Assembly: GCA_022511395.1 (NCBI GenBank)
Contig: JAFLRQ010000001.1
Span: 10,291-69,584 of the forward strand
Source: Agathobacter sp.
GTDB lineage: Bacteria; Bacillota; Clostridia; Lachnospirales; Lachnospiraceae
DNA length: 59,294 bases
Reading direction: 5' to 3'
This document shows, piece after piece, positions 29,144-39,078 of the stretch; within the stretch, counting starts at the first letter, position 1, and the number at the start of each line of letters is the position of its first letter. The translations under genes and the position numbers were made by a program. The notes under the pieces are model-generated. The model saw only the letters and a list, made by a program, of their open reading frames with translations. It did no database searches and had not been told where the DNA came from.

Positions 29144-29548
29144 TTACATAATTACTGCGCCATCTATGTTGGTGAATATATTGCTGTTTGTTTCCTCTTG
29201 ATCCATTGCAGTTACAACCGTCCGGTTCGGCACATTCACGATGAAAGCCAGCGAGTCTACCAGCACCAGCGATTCGTTGATGCCCTTCGCCTTTGCCTGC
29301 TCTACACCGCTTTCCAGCCGCGCGCTCTGCTCGGTTGACAGGTTAATGCCCCGGCTCTCAAGCCTTGACGCCGCATGTCTGGAGAACTTGAGCTCTGTCG
29401 CCTGCTCCGCCGCCAGATCCTGCTGCTGTCTGAGCACTTCCTCAAAAGAGATGTCGGCTGGCTTTCCGGCTTTGCCTGTGCTCTTCTGATTTAAAAACTG
29501 GTCGGTTATCTGTTCTATGGACTTAAATTGATTTGTAATCGGCTTCAT
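29144..29548 (-). CDS. TIGR02530-type flagellar operon protein
   Basis: ELKFSRHAASRLESRGINLSTEQSARLESGVEQAKAKGINESLVLVDSLAFIVNVPNRTVVTAM. Confidence 0.88.
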   Translation of the reverse strand: MKPITNQFKSIEQITDQFLNQKSTGKAGKPADISFEEVLRQQQDLAAEQATELKFSRHAASRLESRGINLSTEQSARLESGVEQAKAKGINESLVLVDSLAFIVNVPNRTVVTAMDQEETNSNIFTNIDGAVIM

Positions 29549-29578
29549 AACCTCTCCTCCGTGAGCCTGCCGGTTTTC

Positions 29579-30292
29579 CTAAGCAATGTTTTCGTTTTCG
29601 TCGCCGCTGTCGCTGTCGCCGCCGTCCTCGCCATTACCCTCAGACTCTTTCTGCTGCTCAAGCACTTCCTGAAGCCTCGTCCAGTACTCGCCGATCTGCT
29701 TCACTGTGTCGTCGTCCACAAACTGTCTCTGATAGTCTGACAGCCCGTCATAAATGTCCTTGACCTGGGTAATCATGATCTCGTGCTCCGGCCGAACATT
29801 GTCGAGATCCGGAAGATACTTGACCATATTTGCGAGGGTCGCCGCAATTACCGCCGCCTCATAATACTCGTTGTTGACCACCGTCTCCAGACTGGACAGC
29901 GGATATTCATTTCCGTTGACGGACAGATACGTCTCTCCGTTCTTATAGAGCACGTAATCAACCACGCCGTCCACGGTGTTGGTCCTTCCGGTCGTCTCGT
30001 CCTCAACCTGTAAGATAACTGTCTTTCCTACAAGGTCGTTCGCCATTGCACTCTGCTGGGTATTCTGCATTGCGAGCATCGCCTCAACCTGTGAGAAGGT
30101 TGCAAGCTGTGCCACATACTCCGTGTTGCTCGTGGGCTCCAGCGGATCCTGATACTGCATCTCGGCACATAACAACTGCAAAAAATCCTGATAGTCAAGC
30201 TTGGATCCTTTCGCCGGCTCAAACTGCCTTGAGCTTGGCGTTTTGTTCTGCTGCAGAACTCCGTCGACTACCGCTGCTACATTACTTGCCAT
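29579..30292 (-). CDS. flgD: Flagellar hook-capping protein FlgD with unusual C-terminal helical extension
   Basis: LDYQDFLQLLCAEMQYQDPLEPTSNTEYVAQLATFSQVEAM; C-terminus YLPDLDNVRPEHEIMITQVKDIYDGLSDYQRQFVDDDT. Confidence 0.92.
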   Translation of the reverse strand: MASNVAAVVDGVLQQNKTPSSRQFEPAKGSKLDYQDFLQLLCAEMQYQDPLEPTSNTEYVAQLATFSQVEAMLAMQNTQQSAMANDLVGKTVILQVEDETTGRTNTVDGVVDYVLYKNGETYLSVNGNEYPLSSLETVVNNEYYEAAVIAATLANMVKYLPDLDNVRPEHEIMITQVKDIYDGLSDYQRQFVDDDTVKQIGEYWTRLQEVLEQQKESEGNGEDGGDSDSGDENENIA

Positions 30293-30319
30293 ACACTCTC
30301 CTTTCTTTTGTCCTTTCCA

Positions 30320-32068
30320 CTACGCGGACAAATCCATTGTGTTGCCGTTTTCCCTCATAATCTGCGCAACCAGAGCTTCCTCCTCCGTCATCACGCCCGA
30401 AACCTCATCGAGCTCATCCAGACGGATGTTTCTTCTGTGAAGCGCTGCAGCCTCTGCCTGCTCGCCTTCCTGCTCCTCGCGTCTGGCGTTCTGCTCCAGA
30501 TTCTGCTCAAACTCGTGGGACGCGACCGTCACTTCGATGGCGTCCACCTTGACACCTGCCTGATTCAGATTCTGCTTCAGATCCGCGATCTGAGTCTCAA
30601 GCGCATTCCGAACCGCTTCGTTTGCTGCCGTGATCTGGGCGTTCACCGCACCTTCTCTCGCAGAAACCTGCACGTAAACCTTGCCGAGATTTTCAGGATT
30701 CAGCTGCATTTCCATGCTTGTGGTTTCCCCGGAAATATTTACCTTGACCTGTTCCGCAATCTGCCTGATGATGTCCATTGTGTCGATGGATGTGAAAGAG
30801 ACATCCTTCACCGGCATCTCCATTGCCATGGCTTTAAACTCCTGCGCATTCACCGAAACCGTATTCACCGTCCCGTCGAAGCCCTTATGGCTCCTAAAGC
30901 TCTCCGGTTCCTTCTGTGTGTCATTCCCGAAGAATCCGTCCTTGGACTCTTTTCCGTCAGCCATTTGTCTCTGCTCCGGCTCTGCCACCTTCGGCAGTCT
31001 CTGCTCCGGCGCCTCCGGTTCTTCTTCCTTGGCCTCCACACGCTCTGCGGGCTCCTCTTTCGGTTTCACTGTAAGCGGCTCCACCGGCTGTACCTCTGCT
31101 GCCACTTCCCCGGTCTGCACCTGAACCGTCTCCGACTGTTCTTTCTGCACCGCAGCATCCTCTGTCACGGCTTTGATTTCCGGCTTGACCTCTGTTTTGG
31201 GTTCAGTCCCTGCCTTCGGCTCAGTCTCTTTCTTTGGCTCAGCATCAGCCACAATCACAGTCTCAGCTTCCGCCACTGCCACGGCTTCGTCCTCTGTCTC
31301 GACCGGCCGGTTCTGCATAGCCGTCTCAGCCGGCTGTTCCACCGTAACCTGCACTTCAGCCCGCATCTGCGGCTCCGACATCTCCTGCCGTTCTACCGGC
31401 GCCACTTCCTGCGCCTGCGGCGCATCCGGCTGCCTCAACAGTTCCGGCATCTCCGCCATCACTTCCGGCTGCTCCAGCACATCCATGTGGGCAATCAATT
31501 CGTCCTTTTGATCCACCGGCAGATCCATAGCCTTCATCAGCTGGTCTCCAAGCTCCCTGACATCCTTCATGAGATCCACAAAATCAGGATTGATCAAAAG
31601 CTCCGACGGATTCTCCGCCCCGGTAAGTTCCACCGCAAGCTGCGCCAGATTTACCGGATTCATGAGGTCATAGGCAGTCAGCCCAAGCAGTTCCATTGCA
31701 TTCAGGACTTCTTCCTCCGACACATCCAGCTCCTCAGCCACTTCCGCAACCACCTGCTCCTTGAAATCGCCAAGCTCCTCTTTGGACTCTGTGATCTTCC
31801 TGTCAACACCCTGTACATTCGCCTGACCAATCTCCGTATCTCTGTACTGATACCGGTCATAGGCGTCCGTTGCGCTGATTTTCACATCGCCTGAAGGCTC
31901 CTGCGCTTTCGCCGGAACCGGAATTTCTGAGCTGTTTGTGTTCATCAGAAAAGCAAACATTCCGGCCATCATCGGATCCTCGGTTTTGGTTTTGGGTCCG
32001 GCAGCATTTGTATTTACGGCCGGTCCTGCTTTTGCAGCCGTCCAGTGAAATACATTTGCACCTGTCAT
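30320..32068 (-). CDS. fliK: Flagellar hook-length control protein
   Basis: Glu/Pro-rich N-terminus; C-terminal MEMQLNPENLGKVYVQVSAREGAVNAQITAANEAVRNALE. Confidence 0.92.
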   Translation of the reverse strand: MTGANVFHWTAAKAGPAVNTNAAGPKTKTEDPMMAGMFAFLMNTNSSEIPVPAKAQEPSGDVKISATDAYDRYQYRDTEIGQANVQGVDRKITESKEELGDFKEQVVAEVAEELDVSEEEVLNAMELLGLTAYDLMNPVNLAQLAVELTGAENPSELLINPDFVDLMKDVRELGDQLMKAMDLPVDQKDELIAHMDVLEQPEVMAEMPELLRQPDAPQAQEVAPVERQEMSEPQMRAEVQVTVEQPAETAMQNRPVETEDEAVAVAEAETVIVADAEPKKETEPKAGTEPKTEVKPEIKAVTEDAAVQKEQSETVQVQTGEVAAEVQPVEPLTVKPKEEPAERVEAKEEEPEAPEQRLPKVAEPEQRQMADGKESKDGFFGNDTQKEPESFRSHKGFDGTVNTVSVNAQEFKAMAMEMPVKDVSFTSIDTMDIIRQIAEQVKVNISGETTSMEMQLNPENLGKVYVQVSAREGAVNAQITAANEAVRNALETQIADLKQNLNQAGVKVDAIEVTVASHEFEQNLEQNARREEQEGEQAEAAALHRRNIRLDELDEVSGVMTEEEALVAQIMRENGNTMDLSA

Positions 32069-32100
32069 GTCATTCCTCCTTTCCTTTTTTCTACAGATTT

Positions 32101-32943
32101 CTAACGATCCGGTTCCATGATCTCCGTCAGTCTGGCGGCCAGCTCCGGTTCCATCTGTGCAAGGATGTCGCCCCTCTGCTTAGCCCCCATGTTGGTCAGA
32201 ATCTCCGCTACCAATCCAAGATTGTTTGTCATGGAGTTGAAGATTTCTGCCGCATCCTTCGGCTGCATCTGTGAATATGTCTTTACATAATCTGCGACGG
32301 AATCGTCGTAGGAAATCTGCGCAATCACTTGTTTATATAGGACAGCGGCATTCTCAGGATCAATGCTTTCATAAAATGCCCTATATTCTCTTATATCGGG
32401 TGAAACGTCCGATAACACAACCTCTTCGTAAAACTTTTGTTTCTCCCTTTCAAAGGCTGCCTCTTCTTCTTTGTACACGGACAACTCATTGATGGTCGCC
32501 TGCAAATCCGCAATTGTCGCCACATCGTCCAGGTTCTTTTCGATCGCAGCGTCCAATTCGTCCTCAAGCTCCCGAATCCGTGCCAGCGCCTCGTCGAGTG
32601 ACCGGTAAGGCGGCTGATTTTCACCGTCCGGATAAACGACCTCCGGCTCTGGCAAAATCTTGTTCACATACGGAACATCCTTCAAAATCGGGTAGAGCAC
32701 GGAGGATCCGAACCCACCCACATCACTCCGGATCAAAATCGCCAGAATTCCGACCCAGATTGCGATAATCAAAATAGTCACAAGAAACAGGACCAGCTTG
32801 CTGCCAAAACTTTCCCCTTCCTCCCCGTCCGCAGCATCCTTATCCTTGCCTTTCTTTCCGCTCTTTTTTCCTTTTTTCCTGCGAGCCTTTGGATCGTCGT
32901 CCAACTCCTCCGCAGGCTTCAGAAAATCGTCTCGTTTTGCCAT
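32101..32943 (-). CDS. MotE/MgtE-intracellular-domain flagellar protein
   Basis: N-terminal TM, coiled coil, C-terminal MQPKDAAEIFNSMTNNLGLVAEILTNMGAKQRGDILAQMEPELAARLTEIM. Confidence 0.85.
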   Translation of the reverse strand: MAKRDDFLKPAEELDDDPKARRKKGKKSGKKGKDKDAADGEEGESFGSKLVLFLVTILIIAIWVGILAILIRSDVGGFGSSVLYPILKDVPYVNKILPEPEVVYPDGENQPPYRSLDEALARIRELEDELDAAIEKNLDDVATIADLQATINELSVYKEEEAAFEREKQKFYEEVVLSDVSPDIREYRAFYESIDPENAAVLYKQVIAQISYDDSVADYVKTYSQMQPKDAAEIFNSMTNNLGLVAEILTNMGAKQRGDILAQMEPELAARLTEIMEPDR

Positions 32944-32964
32944 GATATGTACTCCTTTTATCGA

Positions 32965-33411
32965 CTATGCATGGTTGTTAAAGGTGTAGCTCACCAGCTC
33001 GTCGATCTCCTTCATCTCCTCCACTGCCAGTTCGTGCTTGAACTCATCGAACGCTTTCTCCCGCAGTTTTTCCTGAACCTTGCGCTCCTGCATCACTTCG
33101 TTTAAAGCGCGCCTTGCATCCTCCAGCACAAGCTCCGCCTTGTGCACCTCCATCATCTGCCGCCGCACGATGGTCTTCATCGCATTTAAGTCTGCCCGGG
33201 CATTGGTGACTGACTGCACGTCAATCGCGCCCGACATCAGCTCCTTTAAGCGCCTCTCGTAGCCGACACGGCGCACCAGATAGCCCTGCAGCTTTTCCTG
33301 CTCCGCCATGTACGCCTGATTCGCCAGAGCAAAGGCCATCTGCGCCTGCGTTTCAAGCTTCTGCTTAATATTCAAAATATTCTGCATGCGATAGACAAAC
33401 TTTTTTGCCAT
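32965..33411 (-). CDS. fliJ: Flagellar export chaperone FliJ
   Basis: 148-aa coiled coil downstream of fliI; MAKKFVYRMQNILNIKQKLETQAQ. Confidence 0.93.
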   Translation of the reverse strand: MAKKFVYRMQNILNIKQKLETQAQMAFALANQAYMAEQEKLQGYLVRRVGYERRLKELMSGAIDVQSVTNARADLNAMKTIVRRQMMEVHKAELVLEDARRALNEVMQERKVQEKLREKAFDEFKHELAVEEMKEIDELVSYTFNNHA

Positions 33412-33414
33412 TCA

Positions 33415-34725
33415 CTAATCCTCAAATACCCCTTCCAACAGCTGCACTTCCTCGTCGAAAAGAAATTTTTCATTTGTCTCCTGGCACAGGAACCGGTTGA
33501 CATCCTTGATTTTTTTGATTGCATAATCAATCTCCGGATTCGAGCCGTTCTTGTACGCGCCGATGTTGATCAGATCCTCCGCCTCGCTGTACGTCGCCAA
33601 AACACTTTTCAGCTTGCCGGCCAGCGCCTTGTGCTCATCTGTCACAATGGAGGTCATAACACGGGAAATACTCTGCAAAATATCAATTGCCGGATAATGG
33701 TTCTTGTGCCCCAGCTTGCGGTCCAGCATAATATGCCCGTCCAGAATGCCGCGGGCGGTATCCGTGATCGGCTCGTTGAAGTCGTCGCCGTCCACAAGCA
33801 CCGTGTAAAGCCCTGTGATCGAACCGTTCGCGTTCGTTCCCGCGCGCTCCAGAAGCTTGGGCATCTCCGAGTACACGCTTGGGGGATAGCCCCTCGTCAC
33901 CGGCGGTTCGCCGGACGCGAGCCCGATTTCACGCTGGGCCTGGGAGAAACGGGTCATAGAGTCCATCATCAGAAGGACATCCTTTCCCTGATCCCTAAAA
34001 TATTCCGCAATCGCCGTGGCGGTTTTCGCGCACTTATTGCGGATCAGCGCCGGCTTGTCAGAGGTTGCGACAACCACCACCGAGCGCGCCATGCCCTCCG
34101 GACCAAGATCCCTCTCGATAAACTCCCGCACCTCACGGCCTCGCTCGCCAATCAGCGCAATCACGTTGATGTCAGCCTTCGTGTTTCGCGCAAACATGCC
34201 AAGAAGCGTACTTTTTCCAACGCCGGAGCCGGCAAAAACGCCGATACGCTGCCCCTTGCCCACAGTGATCAGGCCATCCACCGCCTTGACGCCAAGCGGC
34301 AGAACCTCGCTGATAATCCTTCTTTCCATGGGATCGGGCGGTTCATTCTCCAGCGGATAATAGTCGCCCTTGATTTCCTCCTCGCCGTCCGTCAGACGGC
34401 CAATGCCGTCCAGCGTATGTCCCAAGAGTTCATCCCCTACCAAAACAGATAAAGGATGTCCCGTATTCTCTACGATACATCCAACTCCAACACCTTCCAC
34501 ACTATCGATCGGCATCAGAATCAACTCGGAGTCATGGAAACCAACCACCTCGGCGATCACGTGATCTTCGCTGTTCTTATCCGGATAGATCCTGCACAGA
34601 TCTCCCAATCTGGCCTCCGGCCCTATTGATTCAATTGTGAGTCCCACTACCTTTACAACCTTGCCGTAGCTCTTGTAATACTGCCGGTCCAAAAGCTGTA
34701 AATACTTTTCTGCTTCTGCGATCAA
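33415..34725 (-). CDS. fliI: Flagellum-specific ATPase
   Basis: GQRIGVFAGSGVGKSTLLGMFARNTKADINVIALIGERGREVREFI. Confidence 0.97.
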   Translation of the reverse strand: MIAEAEKYLQLLDRQYYKSYGKVVKVVGLTIESIGPEARLGDLCRIYPDKNSEDHVIAEVVGFHDSELILMPIDSVEGVGVGCIVENTGHPLSVLVGDELLGHTLDGIGRLTDGEEEIKGDYYPLENEPPDPMERRIISEVLPLGVKAVDGLITVGKGQRIGVFAGSGVGKSTLLGMFARNTKADINVIALIGERGREVREFIERDLGPEGMARSVVVVATSDKPALIRNKCAKTATAIAEYFRDQGKDVLLMMDSMTRFSQAQREIGLASGEPPVTRGYPPSVYSEMPKLLERAGTNANGSITGLYTVLVDGDDFNEPITDTARGILDGHIMLDRKLGHKNHYPAIDILQSISRVMTSIVTDEHKALAGKLKSVLATYSEAEDLINIGAYKNGSNPEIDYAIKKIKDVNRFLCQETNEKFLFDEEVQLLEGVFED

Positions 34726-34736
34726 ACGCCCACTCC

Positions 34737-35606
34737 TTATACCAAAGCCCGGATGGCCTGGATCAAATTCTGAAATTCCATGTCAATTCCGCAGTCAAAG
34801 ACGCCGTAGCTCGTCTCAAGCTGGCATTGGCCGTCCGACATCTGTGCGTCCTGCAAAAGCTCCACGGATACATCGGCTCCGGCGCGCAGCCGGATTTCGT
34901 CGAGATGCTCCAAAAGCATCTTCCTGTCCTCGTCGTTCGTGCGTATTCTTACCTTGTTTCCGACCTCGACATTCAACAGGGTATTATTGATCAGCGCAAG
35001 CAAAATCTCCCGCTTGTCGCTGAGCTGGATACAGAACACTTTCTCAAACACCGGAATCAGGGCATCCACAATATCCCCCTCCAGCTCCTCCATACGCATC
35101 TGAAACTCGGACTCCAGCTCCGTCTTTTTGTTGGCGAGCTCTTCTTCCAACAAGCCCTTCTGCTCCGTGAGGCTTCTCTCCAGCTCCGCAAGCTCCTCCT
35201 CACGAGCCTGTGAACCGGCGGCATAACCCTCCTGCTTCTGCTCCTCAAAGACGGCCTTCGCCCGCACCTGCGCATCCTCCAGCACCTGCTTCGCCTGTGC
35301 CTGCGCATCGTTTATTATCTGATCCGCCTGAGCCTGCGCATCCGCAATCATCTGCTGTGCAAGCTCATTCAAATCCGGCTGTGGTTCCACTTCAAGCTTT
35401 GTCACCGCGATTCCATTGACAAACTCGCCGGACTCATCCCCGGCATCTGCGCCGGACTCATCCGAAAAAGCGGCCTGCTGCGGCGGAACCACAGGAGCTG
35501 GTGCCTCCTGGGCGCGGATCCGCTCCTTCGCAAGAACATTTGAGTTTATGATGAACTTGCTGTTTGGCTCCTGCACGACAAAGTACTGTTTTAATAAATT
35601 AGACAA
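34737..35606 (-). CDS. fliH: Flagellar assembly protein FliH
   Basis: Coiled-coil protein between fliG and fliI; TTG start (LSNLLKQYFVVQ) preferred because GGAGGTGA precedes it. Confidence 0.9.
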   Translation of the reverse strand: MSNLLKQYFVVQEPNSKFIINSNVLAKERIRAQEAPAPVVPPQQAAFSDESGADAGDESGEFVNGIAVTKLEVEPQPDLNELAQQMIADAQAQADQIINDAQAQAKQVLEDAQVRAKAVFEEQKQEGYAAGSQAREEELAELERSLTEQKGLLEEELANKKTELESEFQMRMEELEGDIVDALIPVFEKVFCIQLSDKREILLALINNTLLNVEVGNKVRIRTNDEDRKMLLEHLDEIRLRAGADVSVELLQDAQMSDGQCQLETSYGVFDCGIDMEFQNLIQAIRALV

Positions 35607-36603
35607 CGATATCGTCACCTCCGCCACGGGAAATTACTATCTCACCGGCATCCTCAAGCTTTCGGATGACTCCGACAATCTTCTGCTGTGCCTCTTCCAC
35701 ATCCTTCATGCGGACAGGTCCCATGAATTCCATATCTTCCTTGATCATGGCAGCCAGACGCTTGGACAGGTTCTTGAATATCACATTCTGAACCTCCTCG
35801 TTGGCGCTCTTGAGCGCCAGCTCCAGATCGGGATTGTCCACCTCACGCAGCACGCGCTGGATCGCACGATCCTCCAGAAGCAGGATATCCTCGAAGACGA
35901 ACATCTTCTTGCGGATCTCGTCTGCCAGCTCCGGCTCTTCGATCTCGAGAGATTCCATAATATGTTTCTCTGTTCCGCGGTCTACGGAGTTCAAGATATT
36001 GACCACCGCATCGATACCGCCGACAATCGTGTAATCTTGATTGACCAGTGAAGCAAGCTTCCGTTCCAATACGCGCTCCACCTCCTTGATGACATCCGGC
36101 GAAGTCCGGTCCATCGTCGCAATACGCCTTGCAACATCCGCCTGCTTTTCAGGCGGAAGCGATCCAATCACAAGAGCCGCCTGCCCCGCCGCCAAATACG
36201 ACAGAATCATGGCGATAGTCTGCGGGTGCTCATCCTGAATAAAGTTGAGCAGCTGGCTTGGATCGGTCTTTCTCACAAACTCAAACGGACGCACCTGCAG
36301 GGACGCCGTGAGCTTTGCGATCACATTCTGTGCCTTGTCGCTTCCCAAAGCCTTCTCCAAAAGTTCCTTCGCGTATCCGATACCGCCCTCCGCAATATAT
36401 TGCTGTGCAAGACAGATCTGATAAAACTCCTCCAATACGTCCTCTTTTGTCTGGGGAGCGACACTCCTCGTATTGGCAATTTCCAGAGTCAGCTCTTCAA
36501 TTTCATCTTCTTTCAGGTGCTTAAAAATCGTGGCTGCTTTTTCCGGTCCCAACGTAATCAAAAGGATCGCAGCCTTCTGCACCCCAGTGTATGTCTCTGC
36601 CAT
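35599..36603 (-). CDS. fliG: Motor switch protein FliG
   Basis: GVQKAAILLITLGPEKAATIFKHL...FIQDEHPQTIAMILSYL. Confidence 0.97.
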   Translation of the reverse strand: MAETYTGVQKAAILLITLGPEKAATIFKHLKEDEIEELTLEIANTRSVAPQTKEDVLEEFYQICLAQQYIAEGGIGYAKELLEKALGSDKAQNVIAKLTASLQVRPFEFVRKTDPSQLLNFIQDEHPQTIAMILSYLAAGQAALVIGSLPPEKQADVARRIATMDRTSPDVIKEVERVLERKLASLVNQDYTIVGGIDAVVNILNSVDRGTEKHIMESLEIEEPELADEIRKKMFVFEDILLLEDRAIQRVLREVDNPDLELALKSANEEVQNVIFKNLSKRLAAMIKEDMEFMGPVRMKDVEEAQQKIVGVIRKLEDAGEIVISRGGGDDIVV

Positions 36604-36623
36604 AGCTTAAGCTGCACCCACCT

Positions 36624-38243
36624 TTACTCCCATTCTTCATTCAGCCAGTTGCGCAGCAGGAGCGCCACCGCATCCGGCTTTTCTTCCACAAATTTTTCGA
36701 TCAGCAGCCTGGTTTCAGACTTCTCCGCATAACCGATATCCTCTAACATATCCTGATTTTCTGCTGTTGATTCCAAGAGCGCCTCCACAGAAAGCTCCGG
36801 TTCCGGCTCGACTTCCTTCTGCTTCCTTGTACTGCGGAACACGACATATCCCAGCAGGGCAAAGATAAGTACCGTAAGTGCAATCTGCAGGATATCCGTA
36901 ACGCCGATCCTGCTTCTGACGGAATCCTTAAACATCGGCTTCTCAATGCAGATGAATTCCACCGCGCTGGTATCGCAGTTGACAATTCTGGACACCGCAG
37001 AGATATAAACCGGATCCACATCGACCCTTGTGTTATCCGCATGTGCCGCCTTGAACTGATCCCATGTCAGATCGCCAAGCTCGCCGTTCGCCCGCACCAC
37101 ATCCTCATCGTAGATGACATGGCGCACAGCGACAACCGCCGCGGAGCAGTTATCATAATTGATCGTACCGCCCTTTTTCTCTGTCGTCGTGATCTGCTCG
37201 TTATTGTTATATGTAGTCTCATTCTTTGACACGGACCACTCACCGTCCGTCGTGCCGGTGTAGTAGCTGGTGTCGTCGGTATTGCTGGTGGTTCCGGGCA
37301 CACCGTCCACAGCACCTGTGCCGGAGGCAGTGTAGTTATACTGCTGCGCAATTTCGCCGGTGTCCATACCGTCGTTGTGCCAATAGCGGTGAATTACATC
37401 CGTTACGGAATCAAAGCTCATGTCAATGGAAAGACCGACCTCCACGTTGGAGAAGAGTCCGGATCCCACCAGAGCGTCCTTAATTTCTTTCTTGATGTTT
37501 GCGGCCATCTGTGTCTGCTGGTCCATCTGAGTGGCAATCAATGAACTGTCGCTGTCCTGATCCGCTCCCGAGTACAGAATCTTGGAAGTGGCCTGATCCA
37601 GAATCGTCACATTGTCGGTTGTCTTATTTCCGAGCTGTGTCGCGATGAACCGGGCGATGGAGTACGCCTGATCCGCAGTGATCGGTCCTGCCAGATCGAG
37701 ACTGACGCTCGCCGAGCTCTCCTGCATCCGCGAGAACAATGTTCCGTCATCACCTTCAATGTCCAGAGAGACCGTCGCGGAATTGATCAGTTTCTGCGCT
37801 GCGAGATCCTCCTCAAGCTTATCCTCCAAATAATCCCTATAGTACTTCTGCTGATCCGCCGACGTGGTAGAAAATCCGCTGCTCAGATAATCCTTCAGCT
37901 TGACCTGCGCCGCCGCGTATCCGTTTGTGGCAAAGTTGTTGGAACCCATCAGCATGTTGGCGTTGGATTCATCCTTCCGGTCAACATAAAAATCCGTCGT
38001 GTTCTCAATCCGGTATTTGATCGAGCTGTCCGAATCCAAAAGCTGCTTTACCTGGCTCGCCTCCTTGTAATTTACCGCAGTATAAAGCAGCACATACACC
38101 GGCTTCGTCATGACAACTGCGAGAATCACAAGAGCCAGAACGACCACGGCGGTCAGGCTGACCATGAGTGTCTTCTGCTTTGTAGTGAACTTTTTCCACC
38201 ACTCAACTATTCGATTTAATACCTTTTGTATCTGTTCCGGCAT
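36624..38243 (-). CDS. fliF: MS-ring protein FliF
   Basis: 539 aa, two terminal TMs; NRIVEWWKKFTTKQKTLM; SATVSLDIEGDD. Confidence 0.95.
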   Translation of the reverse strand: MPEQIQKVLNRIVEWWKKFTTKQKTLMVSLTAVVVLALVILAVVMTKPVYVLLYTAVNYKEASQVKQLLDSDSSIKYRIENTTDFYVDRKDESNANMLMGSNNFATNGYAAAQVKLKDYLSSGFSTTSADQQKYYRDYLEDKLEEDLAAQKLINSATVSLDIEGDDGTLFSRMQESSASVSLDLAGPITADQAYSIARFIATQLGNKTTDNVTILDQATSKILYSGADQDSDSSLIATQMDQQTQMAANIKKEIKDALVGSGLFSNVEVGLSIDMSFDSVTDVIHRYWHNDGMDTGEIAQQYNYTASGTGAVDGVPGTTSNTDDTSYYTGTTDGEWSVSKNETTYNNNEQITTTEKKGGTINYDNCSAAVVAVRHVIYDEDVVRANGELGDLTWDQFKAAHADNTRVDVDPVYISAVSRIVNCDTSAVEFICIEKPMFKDSVRSRIGVTDILQIALTVLIFALLGYVVFRSTRKQKEVEPEPELSVEALLESTAENQDMLEDIGYAEKSETRLLIEKFVEEKPDAVALLLRNWLNEEWE

Positions 38244-38279
38244 TTCCTGAGTCCTTTCTTCTGCAGTCTGTCAGAAATA

Positions 38280-38591
38280 CTAAACCTGCATCTGCATAAT
38301 CTGGTTGTAGCCCTCAATCAGGCGGTCGCGCACTGCAACCGTGTACTGCAGTGCAATATTCGCTTTGGATGCGGCGATCATCAGATCGTGCGTATTCTCA
38401 GACTCGCCCAGAGCAAACTTGATCTCCTCGGCCTGCGCATACTGCTGCAGGTCATTTGTCTCGTTCAGGTGCTGCATCATGGCGTCAAAAATCGCGCCGA
38501 AGGACTCTCCGTCCGTCTTCGCCGGAGATTTCCTCTCTTCAAATGCCCTCAGATAATCCGAAGACACATGGTTCAAACTTGCGATATCCAT
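38280..38591 (-). CDS. fliE: Hook-basal body protein FliE
   Basis: GESFGAIFDAMMQHLNETNDLQQYAQ...VAVRDRLIEGYNQIMQMQV. Confidence 0.94.
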   Translation of the reverse strand: MDIASLNHVSSDYLRAFEERKSPAKTDGESFGAIFDAMMQHLNETNDLQQYAQAEEIKFALGESENTHDLMIAASKANIALQYTVAVRDRLIEGYNQIMQMQV

Positions 38592-38614
38592 ATACTCACT
38601 CCTCGTTTATTTTA

Positions 38615-39058
38615 TTATGACTGGCCGATGCTCAGGCCAAACTTTGCCATATTCTTGCTCGCCTCAAACGCGGTTGCATTCGCCTCATAGGAGCGCTGCG
38701 CATCGATCAGATCCGTCATCTCCACAACCGTGTTCACATTCGGATAATAGACATATCCGTCCTCGTCCGCATCCGGATGGGCCGGGTCATACTCCTTGAT
38801 AAAGTCCGTCGAGTGATCCTCGAACACGCGCGTCACCTTCACGCCGTTGCCGATGGCAGGATTCTTGGACGTGGAGAAAAACTGGCTGAAGGGTGTCACG
38901 TTCTTCTCGCGGAAAGTCACGATCTTGCGGCAGTACGGATCTTCCCCCGACTTGCGCGTCGTGTTCACGTTCGCAATATTCTCCGCGATAATGTCCGTGC
39001 GGAACCGCTGAGCCGTCATGCCGCTGGCACTGATATTAAAAGCCTGAAATAATCCCAT
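38615..39058 (-). CDS. flgC: Rod protein FlgC
   Basis: MGLFQAFNISASGMTAQRFRTDIIAENIANVNTTR...VVEMTDLIDAQRSYEANATAFEA. Confidence 0.97.
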   Translation of the reverse strand: MGLFQAFNISASGMTAQRFRTDIIAENIANVNTTRKSGEDPYCRKIVTFREKNVTPFSQFFSTSKNPAIGNGVKVTRVFEDHSTDFIKEYDPAHPDADEDGYVYYPNVNTVVEMTDLIDAQRSYEANATAFEASKNMAKFGLSIGQS

Positions 39059-39078
39059 ATGTATTCCCTCCCGTCATG

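Noticed and set aside
30308-31894. 528-aa plus-strand ORF
   Set aside because: Antisense to fliK; His/Leu/Arg-rich low-complexity translation typical of reverse-strand reading of Glu/Val-rich codons.
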